Below are positions 18,750 through 27,370 of a stretch of DNA of 64,000 nucleotides, in pieces. Position numbers and translations under genes: made by a program. This DNA comes from Lachnospiraceae bacterium (GTDB lineage Bacteria; Bacillota; Clostridia; Lachnospirales; Lachnospiraceae). The notes below the pieces were generated by a model, which made no database searches, was not told the DNA's origin, and was given only the letters and a program-made list of their open reading frames with translations. The stretch's first letter is position 1, and every line of letters begins with the position of its first letter. The stretch is from assembly GCA_902363835.1 (NCBI GenBank), contig CABJBM010000001.1, positions 186,001 through 250,000 of the forward strand, written 5' to 3'.

Positions 18750-20405
18750 TTACATTTCATCTCTCACATAACCGGCGATATTATGGGCATGGTCTGAAAT
18801 ACGTTCCAGGTTGCTCAGTGCATCCAAAAAAATAACTCCGTTTTCCGGCTTACAGGTTTGAGCGGATAAGCGATCAATATGACGCTCCCTTAATTCCTCC
18901 TCCAGGTTGTCCACACGCTCCTCGCATTGAACCACTGCACGAACTTCAGACATATTGGAAGTTTCTCTGGCCTTTATGGCATGTTCCAGAGAAGACCGTA
19001 CTTCTTTGAGCATTTCCTTTATCTCATTTTCCGCATCTTGTGAAAAAATAATGCTCCGGTTTGCTTTTTCCACCGCCAGTTCCGATAAGTTCTCACAGTG
19101 ATCACTGACCCGCTCAAAATCGCTGACCGTATAAAATAAATTTTTAACCAGCAGATGCTGCTCTTCATTTAAAGACTGGTTGTTGATCTTCACCAAATAT
19201 TCAATAAGTATTTTTTCATAATCATTAATCTTTTGTTCCATTTTTTCCACCAGCTTTGCCTCAGCTTTGTTGCTGCCAAGAAGAGCCGCCGCTGCAAGGT
19301 CTAAGTTTTCCATGGCAGCATACCCCATGTTCACCACCTCGTGGTTTACGTTTTCAATTGCAAAGGAAGGGGTTTCCAGAATTCTGTCATCCAAATGGCG
19401 CCTCATCTGGGCCTTAGAATCCATGGGCTCTTCCTTTTTATCCTCCCGGACAAGAAGCCCGGAAGCCTTTACCAAAAGTCCTGCAAAAGGGAATAAAATT
19501 ATGGTATTGCTCACATTGAATATGGTATGGAAGATGGATATGCCCACACTGGTAATTCGTGAAGCCGCAAAAACCGGATTCAGCTTAAATACAACAAACA
19601 TGATGCAGCCAAAAATCACAGCACCGATCACATTAAAAAGAAGGTGGATTACAGCGGCGCGCTTTGCGGTTTTATTTGCTCCAATACTGGAAAGCAGGGC
19701 AGTCACACAGGTACCGATATTCTGTCCCAGGGTGATGAAGATGGCTGACTGCCAGTTTACGATTCCATTGAGGGCCAGGGTCTGTAAAATTCCCACGGAG
19801 GCTGAGGAACTTTGAATGATGCCGGTAACCACAAGACCTGCTAAAATTCCAAGAAGGGGATTTCTCCCTAATACGGAAAATGCCTGGCTGAAAATAGGAG
19901 CATTCCGGTAAGGAGTAATGGAATCCGACATGAATGTAAGGCCTATAAACAGCACACCAAAGCCGACTAAAATTTCTCCGATCTGTTTTTTCTTTTCGCT
20001 TCCTGTAAAAAGACTTAAAACAGCACCTACGCCAACCAGGGCCGGAGCGAAAAACTCGGGCTTAAGCATTTCTCCCCATTCGCTCATGGATACAATCCAG
20101 CTGGTAACAGTCGTTCCGATATTAGCTCCCATAATAATGCCCACGGCCTGGGCCAAATTGATGATCCCGGCGTTTACAAAGCCCACTACCATGACCGTGG
20201 TAGCCGAACTGCTCTGGATGATGGCAGTGATTCCGGTTCCCAAAAGCACACCCATGAGCCGGTTGCTGGTCAAGGCTCCTAAAAGCTGCTGCATTTTATG
20301 GCCTGCTGATTTTTGAAGCCCATCGGCCATTGCATTCATTCCATAGAGGAACATCCCCAGGCCCCCGATAAATTTAAATAGCATTTGTATCTCTGTGATT
20401 GACAT
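18750..20405 (-). CDS. Na+/phosphate symporter with C-terminal PhoU-like domain (NptA/YjbB family)
   Basis: About 551 residues. The N-terminal ~310 residues hold two inverted Na_Pi_cotrans repeats, each with the QSSSA signature (AIIQSSSATTVMVVG and GIIQSSSASVGILQ). The C-terminal ~200 residues form a PhoU-like helical domain (EKMEQKINDYEKILIEYL, DFERVSDHCENLSELAVE). It imports phosphate with sodium. The start MSITEI is preferred over an ATG seven codons upstream because GGGAGG stands 6 nt before it. Upstream TTTACAT repeats suggest induction by phosphate limitation. Confidence 0.9.
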   Translation of the reverse strand: MSITEIQMLFKFIGGLGMFLYGMNAMADGLQKSAGHKMQQLLGALTSNRLMGVLLGTGITAIIQSSSATTVMVVGFVNAGIINLAQAVGIIMGANIGTTVTSWIVSMSEWGEMLKPEFFAPALVGVGAVLSLFTGSEKKKQIGEILVGFGVLFIGLTFMSDSITPYRNAPIFSQAFSVLGRNPLLGILAGLVVTGIIQSSSASVGILQTLALNGIVNWQSAIFITLGQNIGTCVTALLSSIGANKTAKRAAVIHLLFNVIGAVIFGCIMFVVFKLNPVFAASRITSVGISIFHTIFNVSNTIILFPFAGLLVKASGLLVREDKKEEPMDSKAQMRRHLDDRILETPSFAIENVNHEVVNMGYAAMENLDLAAAALLGSNKAEAKLVEKMEQKINDYEKILIEYLVKINNQSLNEEQHLLVKNLFYTVSDFERVSDHCENLSELAVEKANRSIIFSQDAENEIKEMLKEVRSSLEHAIKARETSNMSEVRAVVQCEERVDNLEEELRERHIDRLSAQTCKPENGVIFLDALSNLERISDHAHNIAGYVRDEM

Positions 20406-20457
20406 AGTATCCTCCCGATTTTCCATGATATGACATGCTATGTAGGTACTATATCAA

Positions 20458-20520
20458 ATTTATGTAAAATAGCATGCACGTAAATGTAAAGTTTATGTAA
20501 AATTCTGTCTTAATGTAAAA
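20458..20520 (-). promoter_or_regulatory. Pho-box-like TTTACAT direct repeats before the Na/Pi symporter
   Basis: Four copies of TTTACAT on the minus strand (20513-20519, 20495-20501, 20484-20490, 20462-20468) have start spacings of 18, 11 and 22 nt. The 11-nt periodicity matches Firmicute PhoP boxes. A TATAGT-like -10 follows with no good -35, as expected for an activator-dependent promoter. The first copy overlaps the end of the dipeptidase gene. Confidence 0.7.
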
Positions 20521-21502
20521 TTTCCTTATAGACTCGAAGCACATTCCCATAAAAAACTGCTTCTATTTCACTTTCTGAAAATCCTTCCTTTTTCATAAAG
20601 GCTTCCAAAAGAGGCAGATCCTCCGGGGATTTCACCTCCATATTTCCCCCGATCCCGTCAAAATCCGATCCAAGGCCAATACACTGGATGCCTCCCACCT
20701 GTTTCATATGCTTTATGTGGAAAACCATATCCTCCATCCGGCTTAAAACCCCTTCTCCCTTTTTCCAGTCATGAAGAAAATCAGCGCAATAATTGATTCC
20801 GGCAACGCCTCCCCGTTCGGAAAGTCTTTTTATCATATCATCCGTTAAGTTCCTGGGACTGGAAGCAATGGTCCTTGCATTGGAATGGCTGGCTACGAAC
20901 GGCTTTTCCGTATACCGGAACACATCTTCTATGCCCGCATCCGACAAATGGGACACATCAATGATCATCCCCAGTTTTTCCATTTCCTGAACAAAAGCGA
21001 TCCCTTTTTCCGTAAGGCCGTGCTCTGTTTCCGGTTGGAAAAAGGCCTCTCCGTTTTCCTCCCAGATCCGGTTGGGATATCCCAGTTCATTTTTATAATT
21101 CCAGGTAAGGGTTGCCATGCGGACTCCCAGGCGGTGAAAATTTCTTAAAAATGCCGGCTCTCCCTGGCAGACACCACCTTCTTCAATGGTGAGCATGGCA
21201 GACATCTTCCCTTTTTTCCGGTTTTCTTCAATATCACCGTAAGTTCTTACAATACCGATGATATCCTCATATTTTTCCATCTCCAAATAGAAAAGGTCAA
21301 CAAGCTTCATGCAATATTCAAAAGGATGCTCCTGCCTTGCAAGATTTGTAAACATGGCAAAGTTCTGAAGAAAGTAATCCCCTTTTTGCATACGTTCCAA
21401 GTCAATATGGCAGTCATTCTTTAAGATGGAATATTCCTTTCCTTCCTCCTTGCGGTAAAAAAGCTCTGTAATGGTATCACAGTGCATATCAACAACCTTC
21501 AT
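20510..21502 (-). CDS. Membrane (renal) dipeptidase family M19
   Basis: 330 residues. Zinc ligands are visible in VDMHCDTI (HxD), in TIEEGG (bridging Glu), in IDVSHLSD and in VASHSNAR, followed by LGSDFDG. These enzymes hydrolyse dipeptides, some with D-residues. No signal peptide, so likely cytoplasmic. AAGGA lies before the ATG. Confidence 0.9.
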   Translation of the reverse strand: MKVVDMHCDTITELFYRKEEGKEYSILKNDCHIDLERMQKGDYFLQNFAMFTNLARQEHPFEYCMKLVDLFYLEMEKYEDIIGIVRTYGDIEENRKKGKMSAMLTIEEGGVCQGEPAFLRNFHRLGVRMATLTWNYKNELGYPNRIWEENGEAFFQPETEHGLTEKGIAFVQEMEKLGMIIDVSHLSDAGIEDVFRYTEKPFVASHSNARTIASSPRNLTDDMIKRLSERGGVAGINYCADFLHDWKKGEGVLSRMEDMVFHIKHMKQVGGIQCIGLGSDFDGIGGNMEVKSPEDLPLLEAFMKKEGFSESEIEAVFYGNVLRVYKEILH

Positions 21503-21545
21503 AGTTCCTATCCTTTCTCATGATCCTCTGAATTTCCTCTACACA

Positions 21546-21577
21546 AAAGGAGCAGCCCGAAAAAGAGCTACTCCTTT
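21546..21577 (-). terminator. Terminator of the SLH/MacAB operon
   Basis: AAAGGAG-AGC and GCT-CTCCTTT arms with a ~10-nt loop; minus-strand T-run follows. Confidence 0.8.
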
Positions 21578-21634
21578 GGTAACTATGCAAATAATATCAC
21601 CAATATGACATATTTGCAATAAAATATTAGGTTA

Positions 21635-22819
21635 TTACTCACTGCGCAGGGCGTCGATTGGGTTTAAATCTGCTGCCCTTCTGGCAGGCATATAGCCGAA
21701 TAAAAGGCCGATCCCCACGGACACGCTAAAGGAGACCATAACGGCTCCGGGCGTTGGGGGAGCGTCCATTCCCATGGCTTTCCCGATGATCGTGGTTGCC
21801 ACGGATCCTACCAGGATGCCCACAACTCCGCCAAGAGAACTGGTAACAGCTGCTTCTATTACAAACTGCTGCATGATGTTGCGTTTTTTTGCTCCCAGCG
21901 CCTTTCTGATGCCGATCTCCCTGGTGCGCTCCGTTACCGACACCAGCATAATGTTCATAACCCCCACACCGGCCACCAGAAGTGAGATTCCGGCGATTCC
22001 GCCAAGCATCATGGACATCATGGAAATCATGGAATTTAAGGAGTCCAAAAGCTCGCTCATGGCAGTGATCCGATATAAGTCCTCATCCTTGAAGATGCCA
22101 AAGAGAAAGGTATTAATGGCTTCTTTTGCCTCCGCAGTATGGTCCATATCCGCTGTGGCAAAGATATAGCTGTTTATGTCAGCAGTATTATTCATCTTGG
22201 CAGCACAGGTGTAAGGAAGGTATAACACGTCGTCTGAGCCCCCGGCCTTGAGCTCGCTCTCATCCTGTCTGGCAACCACGCCAACAATCTGGTAGGAATA
22301 GCCGTTTATTTTTATGGTCTGGCCGATTGCTTTTTCCGCTCCCCCGTATAATTCCCAGGCAACATAATAGCCTGCCACACAAACCTTTTGTCTGGATATA
22401 ATATCGGAATACTGAAGGAACCGCCCTGAATTTAAAGTCTGGTCCTTCATGTCCAGATATTCCTCACTGACACCGGATACCGTGGTATTTGTCAGGGATT
22501 CCGTTCCGTTTTTTAAGGTAGAGGATAAGGAAACCCTTGGCGTCATCTGCGCAAAAAGGTCCCTGTTGTCCTCATAAAATTCATACATCTGGTCAACGGT
22601 TACGGTCCTGGAAGAAAGATTGGTCACATTGACATTCATCTGGTTGGTTCCCATGCTGGCAAATTGTGCTGTCATATAGGACATCTGTCCGTTTACAAGG
22701 CTTACCAGAATGATGACCGATGCCACGCCGATGATGATTCCAAGCATGGTGAGAAAGGAACGCATCTTATTTCCCCAGATGCTTTTTAAAGCCATTTTAA
22801 AGGATTGCAGAATATTCAT
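21635..22819 (-). CDS. MacB-type ABC transporter permease (FtsX domain)
   Basis: 394 residues: TM1 (~17-40) with MLGIIIGVASVII, a large MacB periplasmic-core domain (~45-265), then three TM helices with GGIAGISLLVAGVGVMNIML, RTREIGIRKALGAKKRNI and the ending ARRAADLNPIDALR. These are hallmarks of MacB-like mechanotransmission exporters. It overlaps the ATPase end by 23 nt, with GGAGA before its ATG. Works with the upstream adaptor and ATPase. Confidence 0.9.
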   Translation of the reverse strand: MNILQSFKMALKSIWGNKMRSFLTMLGIIIGVASVIILVSLVNGQMSYMTAQFASMGTNQMNVNVTNLSSRTVTVDQMYEFYEDNRDLFAQMTPRVSLSSTLKNGTESLTNTTVSGVSEEYLDMKDQTLNSGRFLQYSDIISRQKVCVAGYYVAWELYGGAEKAIGQTIKINGYSYQIVGVVARQDESELKAGGSDDVLYLPYTCAAKMNNTADINSYIFATADMDHTAEAKEAINTFLFGIFKDEDLYRITAMSELLDSLNSMISMMSMMLGGIAGISLLVAGVGVMNIMLVSVTERTREIGIRKALGAKKRNIMQQFVIEAAVTSSLGGVVGILVGSVATTIIGKAMGMDAPPTPGAVMVSFSVSVGIGLLFGYMPARRAADLNPIDALRSE

Positions 22820-23504
22820 TTACGTCTCCATCGAAATTAATCTTACCATCGTGTACCCGTACCACCCGCCTGGCCTCCCGCGCAATGGCACTGTCATGGG
22901 TGATCATGACAATGGTATTTCCTTCATCGTTCAGCTTTTTTAAGAAGTTAAGAACCTCCCGGCTGGTTTTTGAATCCAGGGCTCCAGTGGGTTCATCAGC
23001 CAGAATCAGGGAAGGATCTCCTGCCAGCGCCCTTGCGATGGAAGCCCTTTGCTGCTGGCCTCCGGAAAGCTGATTGGGAAAATTTTTCCACTTTTCTGCC
23101 AGACCAACCCGTTCCAGGGAGGCCATGGCCCGTTTGTTCCGTTCATTGACTCCTATTCCTGCATACAACAGGGGGAGTTCCACATTTTCAAGCAGATTCA
23201 GTCTGGGAAGCAGATTATACTGCTGGAAGATAAAGCCGATCATCTTATTCCTTATCCCGGCCAGCTGGTTATCCGACATCCTGCCCACATCTTCTCCGCC
23301 CAGAAGATAGTCTCCTGAGGTGGGGACATCCAATGCACCTATGATGTTCATAAGCGTGGATTTTCCGCTTCCCGACTTTCCTACGATGGCCACAAACTCC
23401 CCCCGGCAGATGGTTAAGGATACTCCGTCGTTTGCCCGGACCTCCTCCTCTCCCATCTGATATACTTTATAAATATCCTTTAATTCAATCAAAGTTTTAT
23501 CCAA
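22797..23504 (-). CDS. MacB/LolD-type ABC exporter ATPase
   Basis: About 235 residues from a TTG start (23504). That start is chosen because AAGGAGG lies 9 nt upstream and the protein then begins at the normal LIELKDIYKVY position. The frame stays open upstream as an Arg-rich stretch that is only the antisense-like shadow of the Gly-rich 3' end of the adaptor gene. Walker A GKSGSGKST, signature LSGGQQQRASIARAL, Walker B LILADEPTGALDS. Confidence 0.9.
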   Translation of the reverse strand: MDKTLIELKDIYKVYQMGEEEVRANDGVSLTICRGEFVAIVGKSGSGKSTLMNIIGALDVPTSGDYLLGGEDVGRMSDNQLAGIRNKMIGFIFQQYNLLPRLNLLENVELPLLYAGIGVNERNKRAMASLERVGLAEKWKNFPNQLSGGQQQRASIARALAGDPSLILADEPTGALDSKTSREVLNFLKKLNDEGNTIVMITHDSAIAREARRVVRVHDGKINFDGDVNEYSAIL

Positions 23505-23575
23505 GCTTTGCAACCTCCTTGCTGCCTTTAGGGCTGAGGACCGCCGCCACTGCAACGTCCTCAGCTTCCGGTGTT

Positions 23576-25357
23576 TCAGCCGCCGTTGCGCCCTGCACCG
23601 CCGGAACCTCCGCCAGAACCGCCTCCGGAACCTCCGCTGCTGCGCCATCTGCCTTCAGAGCCGCCTCCGCCTCCGCCTCCAGGGCCTACGTTTATGCCGC
23701 CCATGCCGCCTGGTATCATGACATTTGTTGTGTTGCTTACAGTGGTCTGTGCAACATAAACCTCCTGGTTTTCTTCCAGCCCGCTGGTAATCTCCACATA
23801 ATTATCATTGATCAGGCCTGTGGTAACTTCTACGGCCCTAAAGCCTGCCGGAATGTTTCCCTGGGCCTCCTTTACCGTTTCATCCTTTACATAAACCTGA
23901 TTTCCCCGCATAAGGGCATCAGCCGGAACAGCAAGAACATCGGTTGCTTTATCCAGAATAATCACTCCGTCTACGTTCATGCCAGGAAGAAGCTCATCCA
24001 TGCCGTCATTTAAGGTGACAGTGACCGGGTAATTGGTGACGCCGTTGGAAGTAGAGCTTTCCAGGCTCACATTGGTAACCGTACCTGAAAAGGTCTTACC
24101 TGTTACCGCATCAGCTGTAATCACTACCTCCTGGCCCACTTTTACAGACTTGACATCCAATTCATCCACAGACATTTTAAAGGTATAGCCGGACATATCG
24201 TATATGACTGCCAGAGTCGTGCTTCCGCTGGAGCTTTTGGTGATCTTGTCTCCTGCCTTCACGGTTTTTGTAATGACCTTTCCGGATATGGGGGCAGTAA
24301 TGGTGTAGTTATCATAAGTATCACTTGTACTTTCCAGCTTGCTTTTTGCCGATTCCAGGGTTTCCTGCGCTTTTTCCATGGCATCCTTATACGTGCGCAG
24401 CAGCTTATCCGCGGATTTGTTCTCCATTGTAAATATGGGAGTGCCTTTTGTTACATAATCCCCTTCATGAACCAGTAAAGTTCCTACTTCCACGTTGGAC
24501 GACAAGTCCGCTTTCATGGTTGTTTCAAGCTTTGGTTCAAAGGTTGATTCCACAGTGCATACGTAATCACCCACCAACGCTGTGGCCGGGGTTTCCGCGG
24601 TGAGTCCTCCGGGATTTGTCACTTCAAAGGTGACATAACGGACGATACGCCCTCCTGTCAAAGTCACGTCCATATTGCTGACTGAAGTGACAACGCCCTG
24701 AATCTGTTCTCCTGTGTCCGTAAGGGTTAAAACCGCCCCCTGTCCGGCCGTTATCTCAGCGGCCTCGCCGGAAAGGAAAGGAAGCTTGATTCTCATTGTT
24801 TTATCATCATAGATGGAAGCGATTTCCGTATTGTTTCCGACTTTATCCCCTTCCTTAATGGAAAGTGATTTTATGTACCCGCTCTCAGTGGATTTATAAG
24901 TGTTTCCGCTGTAATCACTTAAAGCAGTATTATAATCATCCTGAGCTGCCTTATAATTCTCCTCAGCCCTGGCCAGGGAGTTGTTTACAGAGGTCATCTC
25001 CGACTCCATGGAGGAGGTATCGATCTGATAAAGGATTTGTCCTTTTTCCACTTCATCGCCTTCTTCAAAATCCGCTGCTATCACTTCTCCTTCAACCAGA
25101 GAAGTGATGTCATAGGTATTCAAAGGGGAAATGGTGCCGGAGGAGGACAGTTCGGAAACAATATCCTGCTTTGTTACCCTGGCAGTTTTTACGCTTTTTG
25201 CCGCGGAAGAGGCTTCTTTTGATTTTTTAAAGTTCACTGCTGCAATGGCTCCTGCCAGCACTGCAAGAATTATGATTAAAAAGATCAAAACCTTTTTTCC
25301 CTTTATCCGGCCCTTTCTTTTTTCTTTTGAAAATAATTTCTGAATGACTTTTTTCAT
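23576..25357 (-). CDS. MacA/HlyD-type membrane-fusion (adaptor) protein with Gly-rich tail
   Basis: 593 residues: single N-terminal TM (~24-44), biotinyl-lipoyl-like domain split by a coiled coil (SLVEGEVIAADFEEGDEVE ... ITAPISGKVITKTVKAGDKI), barrel and membrane-proximal domains (VYVAQTTVSNTTNV end). The last ~50 residues are a low-complexity Gly/Ser/Arg tail with GGSGGGSGG repeats, unusual for the family. First of the three exporter genes after the SLH gene (14 bp gap). Confidence 0.87.
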   Translation of the reverse strand: MKKVIQKLFSKEKRKGRIKGKKVLIFLIIILAVLAGAIAAVNFKKSKEASSAAKSVKTARVTKQDIVSELSSSGTISPLNTYDITSLVEGEVIAADFEEGDEVEKGQILYQIDTSSMESEMTSVNNSLARAEENYKAAQDDYNTALSDYSGNTYKSTESGYIKSLSIKEGDKVGNNTEIASIYDDKTMRIKLPFLSGEAAEITAGQGAVLTLTDTGEQIQGVVTSVSNMDVTLTGGRIVRYVTFEVTNPGGLTAETPATALVGDYVCTVESTFEPKLETTMKADLSSNVEVGTLLVHEGDYVTKGTPIFTMENKSADKLLRTYKDAMEKAQETLESAKSKLESTSDTYDNYTITAPISGKVITKTVKAGDKITKSSSGSTTLAVIYDMSGYTFKMSVDELDVKSVKVGQEVVITADAVTGKTFSGTVTNVSLESSTSNGVTNYPVTVTLNDGMDELLPGMNVDGVIILDKATDVLAVPADALMRGNQVYVKDETVKEAQGNIPAGFRAVEVTTGLINDNYVEITSGLEENQEVYVAQTTVSNTTNVMIPGGMGGINVGPGGGGGGGSEGRWRSSGGSGGGSGGGSGGAGRNGG

Positions 25358-25371
25358 TCCGGCTTCTCCTG

Positions 25372-26463
25372 TTAATCTTCTATATAATCAATGACAGTTC
25401 TGGTTTCATTTCCTTCTTTGTCCACAGACAGGGTGTAGACCAGATTCACCGTATCTCCTACCCTCATGCCTCCGTAAGAAGAAAATGCAAACTTCATCTC
25501 AGTGCTGGAAAGCTCATATGTATTGCCGCCATCCAGTATGATCGCTCCAGGAGTCATTAAATCCGTGGAATCATAGACCACATTGGTGATTTCTCCAAAT
25601 ACGGCGGAACGGCCGTTTTCATTTTCATTACCAACCGTATAAAGCCATACGGTTTTAGAAAGGGAATGATAATATACCAGAACCCCGTCCGAGCTTTCCA
25701 GGGAAACATTGATTGCATCGCTGGAATTGGAAACAGCCTCGCCGTCCAGATAAACATTGGCGTCACTTAGTTTAAAGGGAAGAAGGGAGTTAAGCCTGCT
25801 CTTGCTTCTTACGATCTTCGGCCCTTTGAGGCTGTTGTCAACCATTGTAAATGGATTGATCTCACCGTCATCTGTTAATTCGCAGTTTAAGCTTTTTCCA
25901 AACATGGTTCCGGACTTGGTATCGGTTTTTAAGAGATTATAAAACAGATTAATGCAATCCTCTTTATTAAGGATCTCCAAAGCCTCTTTGTTAAGGTTAT
26001 CATCTAATTCCAGGAAATGATATTTGGAAAGCCTGGAACCGGTCTGGTCACCGGTAAAGTCAGAATTTACATATCCCAAAAGCCCTAAAACCCCTTTTAC
26101 TCCCTCCTGAAGGGTTATGGATTCGTCAGGCTTAAAATTTCCTCCCAGATATCCGTTCATCCACCCCTGCTCCGCTGCGATCCGGATCTGGGCCGCATAT
26201 TCATGATTTCTGGGCACATCCGCAAATACGGAAGTATTGCTGGTTTTTCCTGCCGTGCTTCGGTAGGAGGAAGCATTGACCAGCATACTGGCAAATTCTC
26301 CCCGTGTCACCGGAAGACCCAGATTCCCAGTGCTCATGATCCCCGAAACTCCGATTACCTTTTTTCTTAAATCAAAATTACTTGATGCCTCCGTTATCAT
26401 AGGGCTCACTGCCGTCGCAGCCATTACAAAAGCCAGGGAAGCTGCTATTTTCCGTCCGTTCAT
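25372..26463 (-). CDS. Secreted SLH-domain protein
   Basis: 363 residues with a signal peptide (cleavage near TEASS, ~27). SLH-like segments follow: VTRGEFASMLVNAS and FADVPRNHEYAAQIRIAAEQ through MNGYLGGNFKPDESIT. The remaining ~200 residues look beta-rich with no recognised domain. SLH modules bind secondary cell-wall polymers, so the protein is probably surface-attached. Its place at the head of an exporter operon, divergent from a two-component system, suggests envelope-stress or export function. Confidence 0.82.
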   Translation of the reverse strand: MNGRKIAASLAFVMAATAVSPMITEASSNFDLRKKVIGVSGIMSTGNLGLPVTRGEFASMLVNASSYRSTAGKTSNTSVFADVPRNHEYAAQIRIAAEQGWMNGYLGGNFKPDESITLQEGVKGVLGLLGYVNSDFTGDQTGSRLSKYHFLELDDNLNKEALEILNKEDCINLFYNLLKTDTKSGTMFGKSLNCELTDDGEINPFTMVDNSLKGPKIVRSKSRLNSLLPFKLSDANVYLDGEAVSNSSDAINVSLESSDGVLVYYHSLSKTVWLYTVGNENENGRSAVFGEITNVVYDSTDLMTPGAIILDGGNTYELSSTEMKFAFSSYGGMRVGDTVNLVYTLSVDKEGNETRTVIDYIED

Positions 26464-26622
26464 CCAGTTTCTCCTCTCATCATTGAAATCTGTAGCTTAT
26501 TTTAACAGGCTCTTATGTCTGTTTTGTGACAGTAAGCTGAAATTAACCTGAAACTCTGCTATTTCAGTCTATTTTAAGCTTGATCCCTTATGATTGGTAT
26601 AACTGAAAAAGACACGCTTTGA

Positions 26623-26651
26623 TTGCTTAATAAGCGGTCTTAACTTATAAT
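26623..26651 (+). promoter_or_regulatory. Sigma-A promoter of the two-component operon
   Basis: TTGCTT, 17-bp spacer, TATAAT, 44 bp before the response-regulator ATG, which has AGGAGA as ribosome site. The rest of the ~230-bp divergent spacer shows short CTGAAA repeats but no clear operator. Confidence 0.65.
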
Positions 26652-26695
26652 AGATTGTAACCGGTTCATAATAAAGAATATAGGAGAATCTAATC

Positions 26696-27370
26696 ATGAA
26701 AGTGCTGATTGTAGAAGATGAAGTAAGGCTGGCCGATGCATTGGGACAGATTATGAAGGAACAGCATTATCAGGCCGATATTGTATATAACGGAACGGAT
26801 GGTTTGTCCTGCGGTCTTTCCGGGGAATATGACGTCATTGTTTTGGATGTGATGCTCCCGGGAGAAAACGGCTTCCAGGTGGTAAAAAAACTGCGGGAAT
26901 CCCGCATCCAAACTCCTGTTCTCATGCTGACCGCACGGGATGATATCCGGGATAAGGTGACCGGACTTGATAAGGGAGCTGACGACTATATGACAAAGCC
27001 CTTTGTTCCGGAGGAGCTGCTGGCCCGCATCAGAGCCCTCTCCCGCCGCCAGGGAGAAGTGATTGTAGAGGAAATGAAATTCGGGGACTTAACCTTAAAT
27101 ATATCTGCCAATGATTTATGCTGCGGCCCCAAATCCATTCATCTTGGATATAAGGAATTTGAAGTGCTGAAAATCCTTATGAGCAATTCCGGCAGGATCG
27201 TTTCAAAGGAATCTCTTATTTCAAGGGTATGGGGCAGCGATTCAGACGCAGAAGACAATAATGTGGAAGCGTACATTTCCTTTTTGCGCAAAAAACTGAA
27301 TTTTGTGGGATCAAAGGTAGAGATCAGTACCGTCCGCAAAGTAGGATACCGCCTGGAGGAACGGTTATGA
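26696..27370 (+). CDS. OmpR-family response regulator
   Basis: 224 residues: receiver with IVEDE, phospho-acceptor Asp in IVLDVMLPGENG, Lys in MTKPFVPEE; winged helix with LGYKEFEVLKILMSN and AYISFLRKKLNFVG. It overlaps the kinase start by 4 nt (ATGA). Divergent from the SLH/MacAB operon, which it probably controls. Confidence 0.9.
   Translation: MKVLIVEDEVRLADALGQIMKEQHYQADIVYNGTDGLSCGLSGEYDVIVLDVMLPGENGFQVVKKLRESRIQTPVLMLTARDDIRDKVTGLDKGADDYMTKPFVPEELLARIRALSRRQGEVIVEEMKFGDLTLNISANDLCCGPKSIHLGYKEFEVLKILMSNSGRIVSKESLISRVWGSDSDAEDNNVEAYISFLRKKLNFVGSKVEISTVRKVGYRLEERL

Noticed and set aside
23505..23648. Arg-rich N-terminal extension of the MacB-type ATPase
   Set aside because: It overlaps the Gly-rich 3' end of the adaptor gene in another frame and lies upstream of a strong ribosome site and TTG start at 23504.
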